Under the pieces are notes generated by a model. The model saw nothing but the letters and a program-made list of their open reading frames with translations, did not search any database and was not told the origin of the DNA. From Ureibacillus acetophenoni (GTDB lineage Bacteria; Bacillota; Bacilli; Bacillales_A; Planococcaceae), in the NCBI RefSeq assembly GCF_900220965.1, contig NZ_OBQC01000004.1, forward strand, positions 124,001-188,000: a stretch of DNA of 64,000 nucleotides, in the 5' to 3' direction. The position numbers were made by a program, and so were the translations under genes. This document shows positions 1 through 8,864 of the stretch, one piece after another (within the stretch, counting starts at the first letter, position 1; the number at the start of each line of letters is the position of its first letter).

Positions 1-6
1 CGGAAA

Positions 7-1239
7 TTACTTTCTAACAATTGGTTCGTTCATTCTTTTCTTCTGAAAAAAATAACTGATCATCAAGCCCAAAAATGTCCAGAAACTTAAATCTGTTAAA
101 TAGGATCCGCTCACAAACAAACTAACAAAACCTAAGCTAAACCAAATAATTAACAGATTGTAACTTAAATCTTCCTTTATAAAAAACATCCGAATAATCA
201 GGAAGAGTAAAAAGAAGATAATAAATAATCCAATAAATACCCCGAAATTTGCCAGCAACTCTAAAAATATATTATGAGCATACACACCCAAACCATCTAA
301 AACACGTCGATCCCCAGCAATACCAATTCCCACAAGTGGATGATCGTAAATTGCCGAAATTACTTTTTCATATAAGTCATCCCGACCACTTAAATAAACT
401 TCCCCAGAAAGAAAAAGAGTAAGACTCCTACTGTTCAGTCCAAATTGTAGTAGCCAATTATAAAGAAGTAATAACAAACTTTGTAAATTAATAAATATAA
501 AAATAGATATAGTCGTAACTGCAAAAATAAGATACATTCTTACTCTAGATAATCTAAATTGTGCGGCAGGTTTAATAAGTTTTAATACAATAAATACAGC
601 AGCACATAATACAGCACCTCTAGAACCAATGGCTAAAATGCTGATTAACGTTGCAGAAGATATGAAGAACGCCTTTAAGGACAGTCGATCGATGAATTCA
701 TCTAAGTACATGATGGCTGGTAAAAGCATGTAGTATGAAAAAGTCATACTATATACATCGATCTTTGCAATTCCAAGCAAAATCATCAAACTTAAAAGTA
801 AGCCACACACAAACACTATGAAACTAGCTTTCTTCATAACATCTTTTAATACGTTCCAATTTTTCAAACTCATCGCATATACAAACATTGGTAAACAAGT
901 AAAAAACAAAGGAAAGATGAGTTCTACCATATATTTTTGATTATCTGGGAAAAATAAATAGTGGCTTAAAAATATGAAAATGGAAATAAAGTAAACGATA
1001 AATAGGTTCCATTTTTGTTCCTTAAACACAATGGGAAACGTGTATGCAAAAATAATGCCTACAACTACTTTAGAGCCAAGTTGAACAATGGTACCAGTTG
1101 ATGTATCAAGAAAATTAAAAACAACTAAAATGAAATATTGAACAGTTAGAATAACTGTGGAGGACATTATCGCAATACTAATTTTTTTGTCATCTAAATC
1201 TTCTTTATATCTAATTGTTGGATTAATTACTTTTTGCAA
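7..1239 (-). CDS. O-antigen ligase/polymerase-like membrane protein (Wzy type)
   Basis: A 410-residue, highly hydrophobic protein with about ten predicted membrane segments. Residues about 290-335 carry the pattern typical of the Wzy/WaaL family: an extracytoplasmic stretch with a conserved arginine (SGRDDLYEKV), then HPLVGIGI and AHNIFLELLANFG. Such proteins join or polymerise undecaprenyl-linked repeat units outside the membrane. The start is TTG at 1239, behind a GGGGGG-type ribosome binding site. It is the last gene of the polysaccharide locus within the window and the second polymerase candidate (the other is at 21189-22394). Whether it is a polymerase or a ligase cannot be decided from sequence. 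Confidence 0.82.
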   Translation of the reverse strand: MQKVINPTIRYKEDLDDKKISIAIMSSTVILTVQYFILVVFNFLDTSTGTIVQLGSKVVVGIIFAYTFPIVFKEQKWNLFIVYFISIFIFLSHYLFFPDNQKYMVELIFPLFFTCLPMFVYAMSLKNWNVLKDVMKKASFIVFVCGLLLSLMILLGIAKIDVYSMTFSYYMLLPAIMYLDEFIDRLSLKAFFISSATLISILAIGSRGAVLCAAVFIVLKLIKPAAQFRLSRVRMYLIFAVTTISIFIFINLQSLLLLLYNWLLQFGLNSRSLTLFLSGEVYLSGRDDLYEKVISAIYDHPLVGIGIAGDRRVLDGLGVYAHNIFLELLANFGVFIGLFIIFFLLFLIIRMFFIKEDLSYNLLIIWFSLGFVSLFVSGSYLTDLSFWTFLGLMISYFFQKKRMNEPIVRK

Positions 1240-1325
1240 AGGAAGCCCCCCACTGTTAAATATTTAATAGTCCATGGATACTTTAAATAATTGAAATATC
1301 TATTGAAAAGGGTATACATAAAAAT

Positions 1326-2480
1326 TTAAGTATTTTGCTGAACAATCTTAATTACTTTTTGAATATCTTCATTCGTCAAATATGGATGGATTGGTAATGA
1401 GAGGACAGTATTACAAAGTTGGTTCGTCACTTTAAAATCACGATTGTTGAATTGTAATTGGGAGAAAGCTAGTTGCTTATGCATTGGAATTGGATAATAA
1501 ATCATACTTGGGATACAATGTTGCTTCAGTTGAGATTGTAAATAGTCTCTTTCTTTTTTAGTTTTCAGTTGAATTGTATATTGTGCGTAACTAGAATAGT
1601 AACCGTTCGGAATGACAGGTATTATTACTGAATCCTTCAAACTGTGATTATATTGTTGTGCTACACGGTTCACGTCATTTAATTCGTGTTGAAGAAAGGC
1701 ATCCAGTTTGACATTTAAAATAGCAGCTTGGATTGTGTCTAATCTTGAGTTAACTCCAATCCGGACATTATCGTATTTGTCGGCCCCTTTGCCGTGGATT
1801 TTAATAGAACGAAGTAGTTCAGCTAACTGGTCATCATTAGTAAAAATTGCGCCACCATCCCCATAACAACCTAAAGGTTTAGCCGGAAAGAAGGACGTTG
1901 TAGCAGCGTGACCAAAACTACATGCTTTTTTTCCGTTTAAATGGCCACCAAATCCTTGAGCTCCATCTTCTAAAACTAATAAATTATACTTTTTAGCAAT
2001 CGCTTCAATCTCAGGGTAGTTCGCAGGTAAACCAAATAAATCGACGGGGATAACAACTTTTGGTGTTAAGTTCGTTTCATTTTGAGTGTTAATAATTGCA
2101 TGCTCAAGTTTTGTTGGATCGATATTAAAAGTATCCTGACATACATCAACAAAGATTGGCGTAGCACCACAGTAGGAAACTACTTCTCCCGTCGCAAAAA
2201 ACGTAAAGTCCGGAACAAATACGGCATCCCCTTCTTTAATACCCCATGCCATTAAAACGAGTGACAGGGCATCCGTTCCATTTGCACATGTAATGCAATG
2301 TTTGACTCCAACATAATCTGCTAACCGCACTTCAAGTTCCTTTACTTCTTTCCCTTCGATAAAATTCGTACCTAATAATACTTGTTGAATTGCTGCATCT
2401 ATTTGCGTTTTATATTGAACATATTGAGCTTGTAAATCTCGAAATTGCAAAATGATCATCCCCAATGTTAATTGATGCAT
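1326..2480 (-). CDS. DegT/DnrJ/EryC1/StrS sugar aminotransferase
   Basis: A 384-residue PLP-dependent aminotransferase of the family that aminates keto-sugars on nucleotide carriers. Visible landmarks are EDGAQGFGGH (Asp172, expected to bind the PLP ring nitrogen) and SFFPAKPLGCYGDGG, where Lys201 should form the Schiff base. The length fits WbpE/DegT-type enzymes. The ATG used gives an N-terminus starting MHQLTLG; an in-frame ATG at 2459 (MIILQF) is equally plausible, as neither has a strong ribosome binding site. With the Gfo/Idh dehydrogenase at 4241 it could make a 3-amino sugar (WlbA/WbpB then WbpE type), which is inference from context. Confidence 0.9.
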   Translation of the reverse strand: MHQLTLGMIILQFRDLQAQYVQYKTQIDAAIQQVLLGTNFIEGKEVKELEVRLADYVGVKHCITCANGTDALSLVLMAWGIKEGDAVFVPDFTFFATGEVVSYCGATPIFVDVCQDTFNIDPTKLEHAIINTQNETNLTPKVVIPVDLFGLPANYPEIEAIAKKYNLLVLEDGAQGFGGHLNGKKACSFGHAATTSFFPAKPLGCYGDGGAIFTNDDQLAELLRSIKIHGKGADKYDNVRIGVNSRLDTIQAAILNVKLDAFLQHELNDVNRVAQQYNHSLKDSVIIPVIPNGYYSSYAQYTIQLKTKKERDYLQSQLKQHCIPSMIYYPIPMHKQLAFSQLQFNNRDFKVTNQLCNTVLSLPIHPYLTNEDIQKVIKIVQQNT

Positions 2481-2507
2481 CGATTTTAAATTCCAAAAGT
2501 AATCTAT

Positions 2508-3215
2508 CTACTCTTCTAGTAACTCTTTCCTTTTAGAACGAATAATGTCAATCGAATGTGGACCATGATTAAATATTAAATCAATAATCGATAGATTTGG
2601 TGTGAACTCATTCCCCCACTTTTGGCTATAAAGAGGATGTTGGAAATTTTGATAAAGAAGTTTTATCCCTCTACTGTTGAAATCATCTGGATTATTATAA
2701 GCTCTTGCACCACTACCGGAAATATAAATATCCCCTTTCAGTTTTTGAACGATATTTGCTATACGCTCACTACTCGTTCCAAAATCCTCATGAAACTCTG
2801 ACTCACGGTAGATTTTCACATCGATATTCAAAATTTCACAATTTAGTTTAAGAAATTGAATATTCAAATCACATAGATAATCCATATCCTCAGCATATAT
2901 ACTCTTAAAACGTTCTTTATACAATGTCCAAAAGGGTGTCTTTTTATAGTTTGCCTCAATCGCACCCCAATGTTTTTCCTTCCAATTACTACTGTTATCA
3001 ATTTTAATTTTATTTATTTGAAGTTCGCCTTTTTGAAGGGGTACAGTCAGTAACAATTTTCCATTAGATGTTAAAATAGAATTCCTGTTTAGGAAACCTC
3101 TGTTAGCTCGGTTTACTTTATCCAGTATGACGAAACTATCTGATTGATCTAATTTATCGAAATAACCAATCCATGGTAAATAATTTGGTTGGTGAACCGA
3201 TATTTTCAATGTCAT
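2508..3215 (-). CDS. WbqC-like family protein
   Basis: About 235 residues beginning MTLKISVHQPNYLPWIGYFD, a hallmark opening of the WbqC-like family, whose biochemical role is not established but which recurs in surface-polysaccharide loci. The open frame extends upstream to 3362, but I place the start at the ATG at 3215: the HQPNYLPW motif starts at once, the extension would overlap the upstream acetyltransferase gene, and it would translate a repeat element at 3231-3257. Neighbours (aminotransferase, GNAT/FemAB-like protein, Gfo/Idh dehydrogenase) suggest a role in making or acylating an amino sugar. The function is unproven. Confidence 0.85.
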   Translation of the reverse strand: MTLKISVHQPNYLPWIGYFDKLDQSDSFVILDKVNRANRGFLNRNSILTSNGKLLLTVPLQKGELQINKIKIDNSSNWKEKHWGAIEANYKKTPFWTLYKERFKSIYAEDMDYLCDLNIQFLKLNCEILNIDVKIYRESEFHEDFGTSSERIANIVQKLKGDIYISGSGARAYNNPDDFNSRGIKLLYQNFQHPLYSQKWGNEFTPNLSIIDLIFNHGPHSIDIIRSKRKELLEE

Positions 3216-3230
3216 AAACCTACTTTCAAT

Positions 3231-3262
3231 TTGCGATTTCCAGATGTTTATTTGCGATTTTC
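3231..3262. repeat. Two-unit copy of the TTGCGA 21-bp repeat
   Basis: TTGCGATTT occurs at 3231 and TTGCGATTTT at 3252, exactly 21 bp apart, with the same flanking bases (TTTATTTGCGATTTTC) as the long array at 30126-30767. It fills much of the short gap between the WbqC-like gene and the upstream GNAT-like gene, and creates the false N-terminal extension of the former. Confidence 0.7.
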
Positions 3263-3294
3263 CAAGTAGCCAATACATACGGTTTAAATCAATT

Positions 3295-4206
3295 TTAAAA
3301 CTCTTTAAAAATGTTATGATACGGGACTTGCATAGCTCCAAACTGTCTAAAATGATGTTCAATATTTTTTTTCATACTTCCTTCAAAATCAAACTTTTTC
3401 CCTAACTTGTGGGCAAGTTTAATCCCTTCGTATAAAAGCAAAGTAAGTGATTGGGAATGTCGAAATTCTGGAACGGAACCAGACATTAAATAATAGACAG
3501 ATTCTTCGTCCCAAACAAAATATGCAGCAGCATGGATTTTGTCATTCTCGTCAACACAATAAAGAATTTTCCTTGCATTTCGTTCTTTACACTGTTGGTC
3601 GATTCTTGAAACAATTTCGAATGAATAGGGAATCGCCATGTTATGTCGTTCAAAGGTCATTCTATTTAAATCAAAGAATTCACCTATACTTAAATTTTCT
3701 TTCACTTGAACGAGTTTTTTAGCTTTGCGAATGAGCTTTCTAACATTTGAATTAAGATTATTATAGAGCTGCTCCATATTCGATGTATCATATATGACAT
3801 ACGTATACCGGGTTGTTTGGGAGTACCCCTTCCAGAAAAAAGGAAGCCAATTCGTCAGCGAATAATGCAAATATTGCTGGTATTTCGTTAAATTCATTTG
3901 CTCTATTTTTTCAATTACAGCATTCAACATTTTCATTTCATAACTTAGCTTTTTTTCATACTTTTGCTCTTCTGGAAATCGTATCCAAACTTTTTGATTT
4001 TGGGTTAATGGGGCTTTTTGAATTGCTTTTAGTCCGATTTCTTGTTTCAAATAATAGGGTAATGCTGCGTTAATTCGTTCGTTTTCTTCTATTAATATGA
4101 CATTCCATTCATCTGGACAGACGGCATCCATCCACCAGCCTTTTGAAAATAGTGGAATTGTTTTTTCATGTTCACTAAATAATCGGTATTTTTCTAGATC
4201 AGACAT
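3295..4206 (-). CDS. GNAT/FemAB-like acyltransferase (BioF2-like acetyltransferase fold)
   Basis: About 303 residues. The C-terminal half resembles the FemAB/GNAT superfamily: an arginine/lysine-rich segment (NVRKLIRKAKKL), a core strand region (HAAAYFVWDEESVYYLMSG), and LLLYEGIKLAHKLGKKFDFEGS followed by HHFRQFGA, a pattern shared with FemX-like and polysaccharide-locus acetyltransferases. It probably transfers an acyl or aminoacyl group to a sugar or lipid-linked intermediate. The ATG at 4206 is preferred over 4212, because AGGAG lies six bases before 4206 but touches the upstream ATG. It is 28 bases downstream of the Gfo/Idh gene and co-directional, so probably in the same operon. Confidence 0.78.
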   Translation of the reverse strand: MSDLEKYRLFSEHEKTIPLFSKGWWMDAVCPDEWNVILIEENERINAALPYYLKQEIGLKAIQKAPLTQNQKVWIRFPEEQKYEKKLSYEMKMLNAVIEKIEQMNLTKYQQYLHYSLTNWLPFFWKGYSQTTRYTYVIYDTSNMEQLYNNLNSNVRKLIRKAKKLVQVKENLSIGEFFDLNRMTFERHNMAIPYSFEIVSRIDQQCKERNARKILYCVDENDKIHAAAYFVWDEESVYYLMSGSVPEFRHSQSLTLLLYEGIKLAHKLGKKFDFEGSMKKNIEHHFRQFGAMQVPYHNIFKEF

Positions 4207-4240
4207 GGTCATCTCCTATCAACCATTTGTGATGAAAACG

Positions 4241-5320
4241 TCAAAACATCCCTTTAAAATCAACTGTACTTCCTTTGTGTAGTGGTAATTTGACGATTTC
4301 CTTTTTAAAAGAAGAATGATAGATTGCAAGGACTAGTTCTAATGCCCTTCTACCATCCAATGCAGTTACATATGGCTCCCGATCACTTACAATGGCATCA
4401 ATTACATCTTCGTAAAGTGGCGTATGACCAAAACCGTAGACATTTGGTGGGTTTTCGTAATAGGTAGACTTAATCTGTTGTGGATCATCTAACTTATCAG
4501 CAAACATCCATTCTTCTATAAGGTTGACTGATTTCCCACCAAGTTTGGCAGTCCCTTTTTCTCCAAAAATATATAAAGTCTCTTCTAAATTTCTTGGGTA
4601 AATATTCGTCGTTCCTTCAATTAGCCCATAGCTTCCATTTTTAAATTTTACGAGAGCAACACCAAAATCTTCTGCCTCAATATAACCGTGCATTAAATTA
4701 TCAGTTAACCCGACAACCTCTTCAATTTCTTCTCCCATCATCCATCTGAGCAGGTCTATATTATGAATGCATTGATTCATAAGAGCGCCACCATCTTGTG
4801 ACCATGTACCGCGCCAAGGCGCTTGGTTGTAATAATCACGTCCACGATTCCAACGAATGTGAGCCGTTCCATGAAGAAGTCGACCAAATCGTCCACCTTC
4901 AACAGCTTCTCTTAATTTCTGTACAGATTTATTAAAGCGGTTTTGATGACAAGCACTGACCTTTACATTTTTCTCTTTCGACTTTTTAATAATTTGGTCT
5001 GCCTCTTCTAACGAGAGTGAAATCGGCTTTTCTATTATTAAGTGACATCCCGCATCTATGGAATCAAGTGCAATTTGACCATGGTTCCCACTTTCCGTAC
5101 AAATTGCAACTAAATCTGGTTTTTCGATTGTTAACATTTCCCCATAATTTACATACTTTTTTACGTCTTGAGGTAAATGAAAATCCATTACAATTTGGTC
5201 CATCTTTTCTTGGTCAATATCACAAAGGGCGACAATTTTTAAGTTATTACTGAGTGCAGCAGAAATATGATTCGGTGAAATTCTACCACAACCTATTAAG
5301 GCATATTTCAAATTAGTCAT
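4241..5320 (-). CDS. Gfo/Idh/MocA family nucleotide-sugar dehydrogenase
   Basis: A 359-residue NAD(P)-dependent oxidoreductase. The N-terminal Rossmann fold has ALIGCGRIS at residues 7-15, the family EKP motif is at 97-99, and MNQCIHNIDLLRWMMG supplies the conserved catalytic histidine/aspartate region. The C-terminal part is the usual GFO_IDH_MocA beta-sheet domain. The overall look is nearest to WlbA/WbpB-type UDP-GlcNAcA 3-dehydrogenases, and a DegT aminotransferase lies three genes downstream, so 3-keto formation followed by transamination is a reasonable reading. No gene that would oxidise UDP-GlcNAc to the uronate is visible in the window, so the exact substrate is uncertain. Confidence 0.88.
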   Translation of the reverse strand: MTNLKYALIGCGRISPNHISAALSNNLKIVALCDIDQEKMDQIVMDFHLPQDVKKYVNYGEMLTIEKPDLVAICTESGNHGQIALDSIDAGCHLIIEKPISLSLEEADQIIKKSKEKNVKVSACHQNRFNKSVQKLREAVEGGRFGRLLHGTAHIRWNRGRDYYNQAPWRGTWSQDGGALMNQCIHNIDLLRWMMGEEIEEVVGLTDNLMHGYIEAEDFGVALVKFKNGSYGLIEGTTNIYPRNLEETLYIFGEKGTAKLGGKSVNLIEEWMFADKLDDPQQIKSTYYENPPNVYGFGHTPLYEDVIDAIVSDREPYVTALDGRRALELVLAIYHSSFKKEIVKLPLHKGSTVDFKGMF

Positions 5321-5443
5321 GACACTACCTCGAGTTTCCTAATAGATTTCGCAGTACACAAGCAACAACGAGGATCTTCAATTCGAAATATCTTCACGGC
5401 GAGAACCAAAGTTTTTGTAGATTTTTAGGAGGGAATAATTATT

Positions 5444-6175
5444 TTAGTGAAGGATTTCTTTCTTTTCTATCAGTTGATGTAAATCAGTAAGATTATCATT
5501 TAAATGATGGTATCGTTCAACAATTGCATTTTGTAAAAACCTTTTTAACTTCTCTTCGATTGGTTCATCATTCGTTGAATACCAGAATGGATGAGTTAAT
5601 ATATGGAGTTTTTTATACTGATTCGATTGAATAATTTCTATAACATTTTCTCTCCAATTCATCCTTGAATCAGAGACGTATTTCATCTCTTTGAAATATT
5701 TTTTACTGTAAGAGTTAATCACATCTTTAATTTGGATGTCATTTTCTAATATTAATTTTGAAGGTCTATGCATCGATATGACATTGACTTCTTCATTCAG
5801 TAATTGTCGTAGAATTTTTAATTCCTCTAAAATATAATTCTCCATTTCGTCAATCGTTGTTATTGCATATCTTTTTTCATCGAAATGTAGACCAATGACA
5901 TGCCCAAGATTTTTGATCTGCATAATTTTGTTATAAGATTCTTTTGAAAAAATATTATAAAAATTCGTTGTTAAAAGGATAAAATACGTTGACTTCACAC
6001 CCAGCTCTTTTTCTACTTTCGCGATTTCAACTGCTTTATCGAGAGATAAATCGATATCATGGCGCAGAATAACGGATTTTTCAACTTCGTCCCAATTGTC
6101 ATATAAACAAAACTTATAATCAGATGATTTAAGCAATTCGATTAATTTTACATAGGCGTCAATTGTAAATTGCAA
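5444..6175 (-). CDS. NodB-like polysaccharide deacetylase family protein
   Basis: A 243-residue protein with a carbohydrate-esterase-4-like core: ILRHDIDLS (residues 37-45) holds the metal-binding HD pair, and GHVIGLHFDEKRY matches the second histidine region. ISMHRPSK and ILTHPFWYS supply further conserved histidines. It lacks a signal peptide, so it would act in the cytoplasm, probably on a sugar precursor. The start is TTG at 6175, with AAAGGAG seven bases before it; no nearby ATG fits. It lies upstream of the Gfo/Idh gene on the same strand. The substrate is unknown. Confidence 0.75.
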   Translation of the reverse strand: MQFTIDAYVKLIELLKSSDYKFCLYDNWDEVEKSVILRHDIDLSLDKAVEIAKVEKELGVKSTYFILLTTNFYNIFSKESYNKIMQIKNLGHVIGLHFDEKRYAITTIDEMENYILEELKILRQLLNEEVNVISMHRPSKLILENDIQIKDVINSYSKKYFKEMKYVSDSRMNWRENVIEIIQSNQYKKLHILTHPFWYSTNDEPIEEKLKRFLQNAIVERYHHLNDNLTDLHQLIEKKEILH

Positions 6176-6582
6176 TTTGGGGCTCCTTTACAATAAATGA
6201 ATTTTTCCTCGGTCTTTTACATTTGCAATGGCATCCTTATATCAAGCACCTCTTTTGTATGGCTTTGAACCTCATTGACGATTCCAAGATAACATTTTGA
6301 TAATTGATAAGTGTTACTTTTTCTGCAACTGCTGGTGGGGATACGCGGTGGAGGGGTGCTTCTAACATAGTCTGCATACGCTTTCTGTGTAAATCGGTTG
6401 TTGCTGTTTTTATATTCCGAAAGACACAAGTTCACTTAAGTTTTCATTATTGGCATCACATATATAATATGCTATCAATGACCTTCATGACCTTTTGTTT
6501 TTAATGTAATTTCAAAAACATTTCTAACAATTGTTTGTTTAATATTGAATTAGATTAGGTGTTAATTATTAATTATTAAAAA
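6176..6582. other. 400-bp intergenic gap with unrecognised coding debris
   Basis: The minus strand of 6217-6435 stays open for 72 codons, but the predicted peptide is not recognisable, has no good ribosome binding site and ends next to the deacetylase start. It may be the remnant of a deleted gene. From 6500 to 6582 the DNA is very AT-rich. No terminator or tRNA was seen. Confidence 0.3.
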
Positions 6583-7701
6583 CTATACATTTCTTTTGAC
6601 AATTTCCTCGTATAAATCTAAATATTCATTATTAATACGATTCCAATTAAATTTGTCAACTTGTATAATACAATTCTTTGATAGGTCATCGTATCTTTCG
6701 ATAACTTTTTGTATCTTATCTGCAATTTCTCCTACTGATTTAGCTTCAACTGAATACCCAACTTCGCCCTCACTAAATTGCCGATCAAACCCCTGTCCTC
6801 TTGAATAGATGACAGGTAATCCTTGACTCATGGCTTCAGCATACACTAACCCGAAAGTTTCCAGTATCGAGGGCATAACAAATATATCATTATCCCGAAA
6901 AATATGAATTAGCTCTTCTTTTCCAACTGGATCTAAATAATTGGCAAAGGGTGAGCTTTTAATTTGGTAATATACGTTCTTGTCTAATATTTTCCCAACA
7001 GCTGTAAATTGTATATTAAAATGTTTCTGATTCAGTAACTTGATTGCTTTTAGTGTAGTAATAATATTTTTATTTTTGCTTATTTCTCCAACATATAATA
7101 AGTTAATTTTCTTTTTTGAAGAAAGTGTTTTAGGGTTGCTTCGATTATTTATCCAAAAATCATCAATACCGTTAGGAATAATGACAATTTTTTTAGTGAA
7201 TTCATCTTTTAAATAATTAGGGACATAGTTTTGTATGACTTGGTCACGATAGGATTCAGATAAAAAAATAATTCTATTAGCATGTTTTAGAATATCTACT
7301 CCAAGTTTTCTTAAATGAACCATTTTCTTAAAAAAAACATTCACATCTGTATTTCTAACTGCTACAATATACGGAATTCCATATTTTTCATTTAACTTCA
7401 TACTAATATAACCATTTGAAAATAGTGAATGTGCATGAATAATTGAATAATTACTAATGTTATATTTTGCAATAGCATCTCTAAGTATTTTTTTATGCTT
7501 CACATAAAATAGTAATCTATCATACTTTTGATGGTTTACACTTACAGTAGTGTACTCACCGAAATTTAAATCTGTAATTTTTTCAGCATTTGAAATAGGA
7601 ACATATACATCGATATCTAAACCATATTTCTTTTGTTTCTCATATAGATTTTTGTAAAAAATGCCATTGCTATAATATGAATTGATATGTAATATCTTCA
7701 T
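6583..7701 (-). CDS. Glycosyltransferase family 4 (GT-B)
   Basis: About 372 residues. The C-terminal half has the retaining GT4 signature: NLLYVGEISKNKNI (nucleotide-sugar domain start), then PSILETFGLVYAEAMSQG, an E-x7-E motif, and LPVIYSRGQG. The N-terminal half opens MKILHINSYYSNG, an acceptor-domain beginning. I choose the ATG at 7701 because the family match starts there and AAGGTGG lies 11 bases upstream; the open frame itself extends to 7746. It should add one sugar to the lipid-linked repeat unit at the cytoplasmic membrane face. The donor sugar cannot be read from sequence. Confidence 0.88.
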   Translation of the reverse strand: MKILHINSYYSNGIFYKNLYEKQKKYGLDIDVYVPISNAEKITDLNFGEYTTVSVNHQKYDRLLFYVKHKKILRDAIAKYNISNYSIIHAHSLFSNGYISMKLNEKYGIPYIVAVRNTDVNVFFKKMVHLRKLGVDILKHANRIIFLSESYRDQVIQNYVPNYLKDEFTKKIVIIPNGIDDFWINNRSNPKTLSSKKKINLLYVGEISKNKNIITTLKAIKLLNQKHFNIQFTAVGKILDKNVYYQIKSSPFANYLDPVGKEELIHIFRDNDIFVMPSILETFGLVYAEAMSQGLPVIYSRGQGFDRQFSEGEVGYSVEAKSVGEIADKIQKVIERYDDLSKNCIIQVDKFNWNRINNEYLDLYEEIVKRNV

Positions 7702-7782
7702 CTTCTTCAAAACCACCTTATTAATGAGGTTTATAGGAATCAACATTTTGTCAGTTCCGATAACAAATTTTCACTATCCTAA

Positions 7783-8463
7783 CTATTTAATACGTTTAAA
7801 TACACTCTCAAAGGCCTCAGCATAGATCATTCCTGATTGTCCACCACGATACGCAGCAAGACCCTTTATGGCTTCCTTACTTCTTGGGTGAGGAAAATCT
7901 CTCATAACTCCACGGTATTGTGCAAGAGCCTCTATTTTTTTATCAAGACTATTTTCTCCAACTTCTATAAATGTGTTCGGTGAAAATGGGTTCATTCCTT
8001 TATTTAATGCCCAGTCAGTCGAAGATGGCACTTCCATAAATAATAGTTCTTTAAGTGAAGGTACATCGCTTCTTCTTTGGAACAGCCTAGCTGCTGCCTG
8101 GCAAGCGATAGAAGTGTGGAAATGGTCGTTATTTAAGTCTGCAGGATGATGAGTAAACACAACAGTTGCATTAGTTTTTTTAATGGCTGCTTCTATAAAC
8201 TGAACAAGTTTTAAATGGGCAACATTATTAAACTTGATATTTGGAAAGTTGCCTGTAATAACTTGATCAACACCTAAAATATTCATTGAGTTGTTTACAT
8301 CTTCATAAAGCTCATCGAGAGTAGGACGGAAGTTTCGAACATTTACTTCTCCTGATAAAATACAGACATTTACAGAATGACCTGCTTGGGAAAGCTTATG
8401 CATTGTAGCTCCTGCTCCTAACACCTCGTCATCTGGATGTGCAACAACGACTAAATACGACAT
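7783..8463 (-). CDS. PIG-L/LmbE family N-deacetylase
   Basis: About 226 residues of the zinc-dependent LmbE/PIG-L family, which remove N-acetyl groups from GlcNAc-type sugars (BshB, MshB, PIG-L). The zinc motif AHPDDEVLGAG is at residues 8-18, and THHPADLNNDHFHTS carries the remaining histidines. The ATG at 8463 is chosen over an upstream GTG because AAAGGTGG sits nine bases before it. It lies in the polysaccharide locus, so a sugar or sugar-nucleotide substrate is likely, but a bacillithiol-type role cannot be excluded. A decayed copy of its N-terminal coding region is seen at 15352-15438. Confidence 0.85.
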   Translation of the reverse strand: MSYLVVVAHPDDEVLGAGATMHKLSQAGHSVNVCILSGEVNVRNFRPTLDELYEDVNNSMNILGVDQVITGNFPNIKFNNVAHLKLVQFIEAAIKKTNATVVFTHHPADLNNDHFHTSIACQAAARLFQRRSDVPSLKELLFMEVPSSTDWALNKGMNPFSPNTFIEVGENSLDKKIEALAQYRGVMRDFPHPRSKEAIKGLAAYRGGQSGMIYAEAFESVFKRIK

Positions 8464-8864
8464 TCTTATAACCACCTTTCAGTTTGATAATTTATACCTA
8501 TCTTAACGGAGTAGTTTGAATATCTAGTTTGTAATGAAAAAATTGGATGATTTTAAAGGTAGGAAAGGTATCTACATCTTTCCCCTTTGATTCCTTTACA
8601 TCCAATGGTTTAATATATGTTAAGGGTGTTGCACATATGTTATAAAATTTGTCAGAATTTGCATATTATTAGGTAAATGACGGGATTTTTCAATTATTTG
8701 TGGGGATTTTCGCAATAGTTGTCGACGCTAAATTTATGGCTAAGGTCACACCTGAAAATAGATACCTAAATTAAACACCCCAAAGGTCAGATTTCACTCT
8801 AACTTTTGGGGTAAAGTTTAGAACACTGTCCTATTCATATTGTTTAATAAATAGGACCGGCTCT
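8464..8864. other. Intergenic region between wecB and the LmbE-like gene
   Basis: About 400 bp. It holds the transcription terminator described at 8777-8812 and presumably the promoter of the LmbE-like gene (a TATAAA hexamer lies about 40 bases upstream of its start). No open frame with a ribosome binding site was found. Confidence 0.5.
8777..8812 (-). terminator. Rho-independent terminator after wecB
   Basis: On the minus strand ACCCCAAA pairs with TTTGGGGT, and the stem continues inward for seven more positions with one mismatch around a six-base loop; GTTTAATTT follows. It lies 52 bp after the wecB stop codon and should end the transcript that begins upstream of the sugar transferase at 15305. 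Confidence 0.8.

Noticed and set aside
3216-3362. N-terminal extension of the WbqC-like protein
   Set aside because: It overlaps the upstream gene and translates a dispersed repeat; the family begins at the ATG at 3215.
6217-6435. A 72-codon minus-strand frame
   Set aside because: Unrecognisable product and no ribosome binding site; kept only as possible debris in the gap entry.
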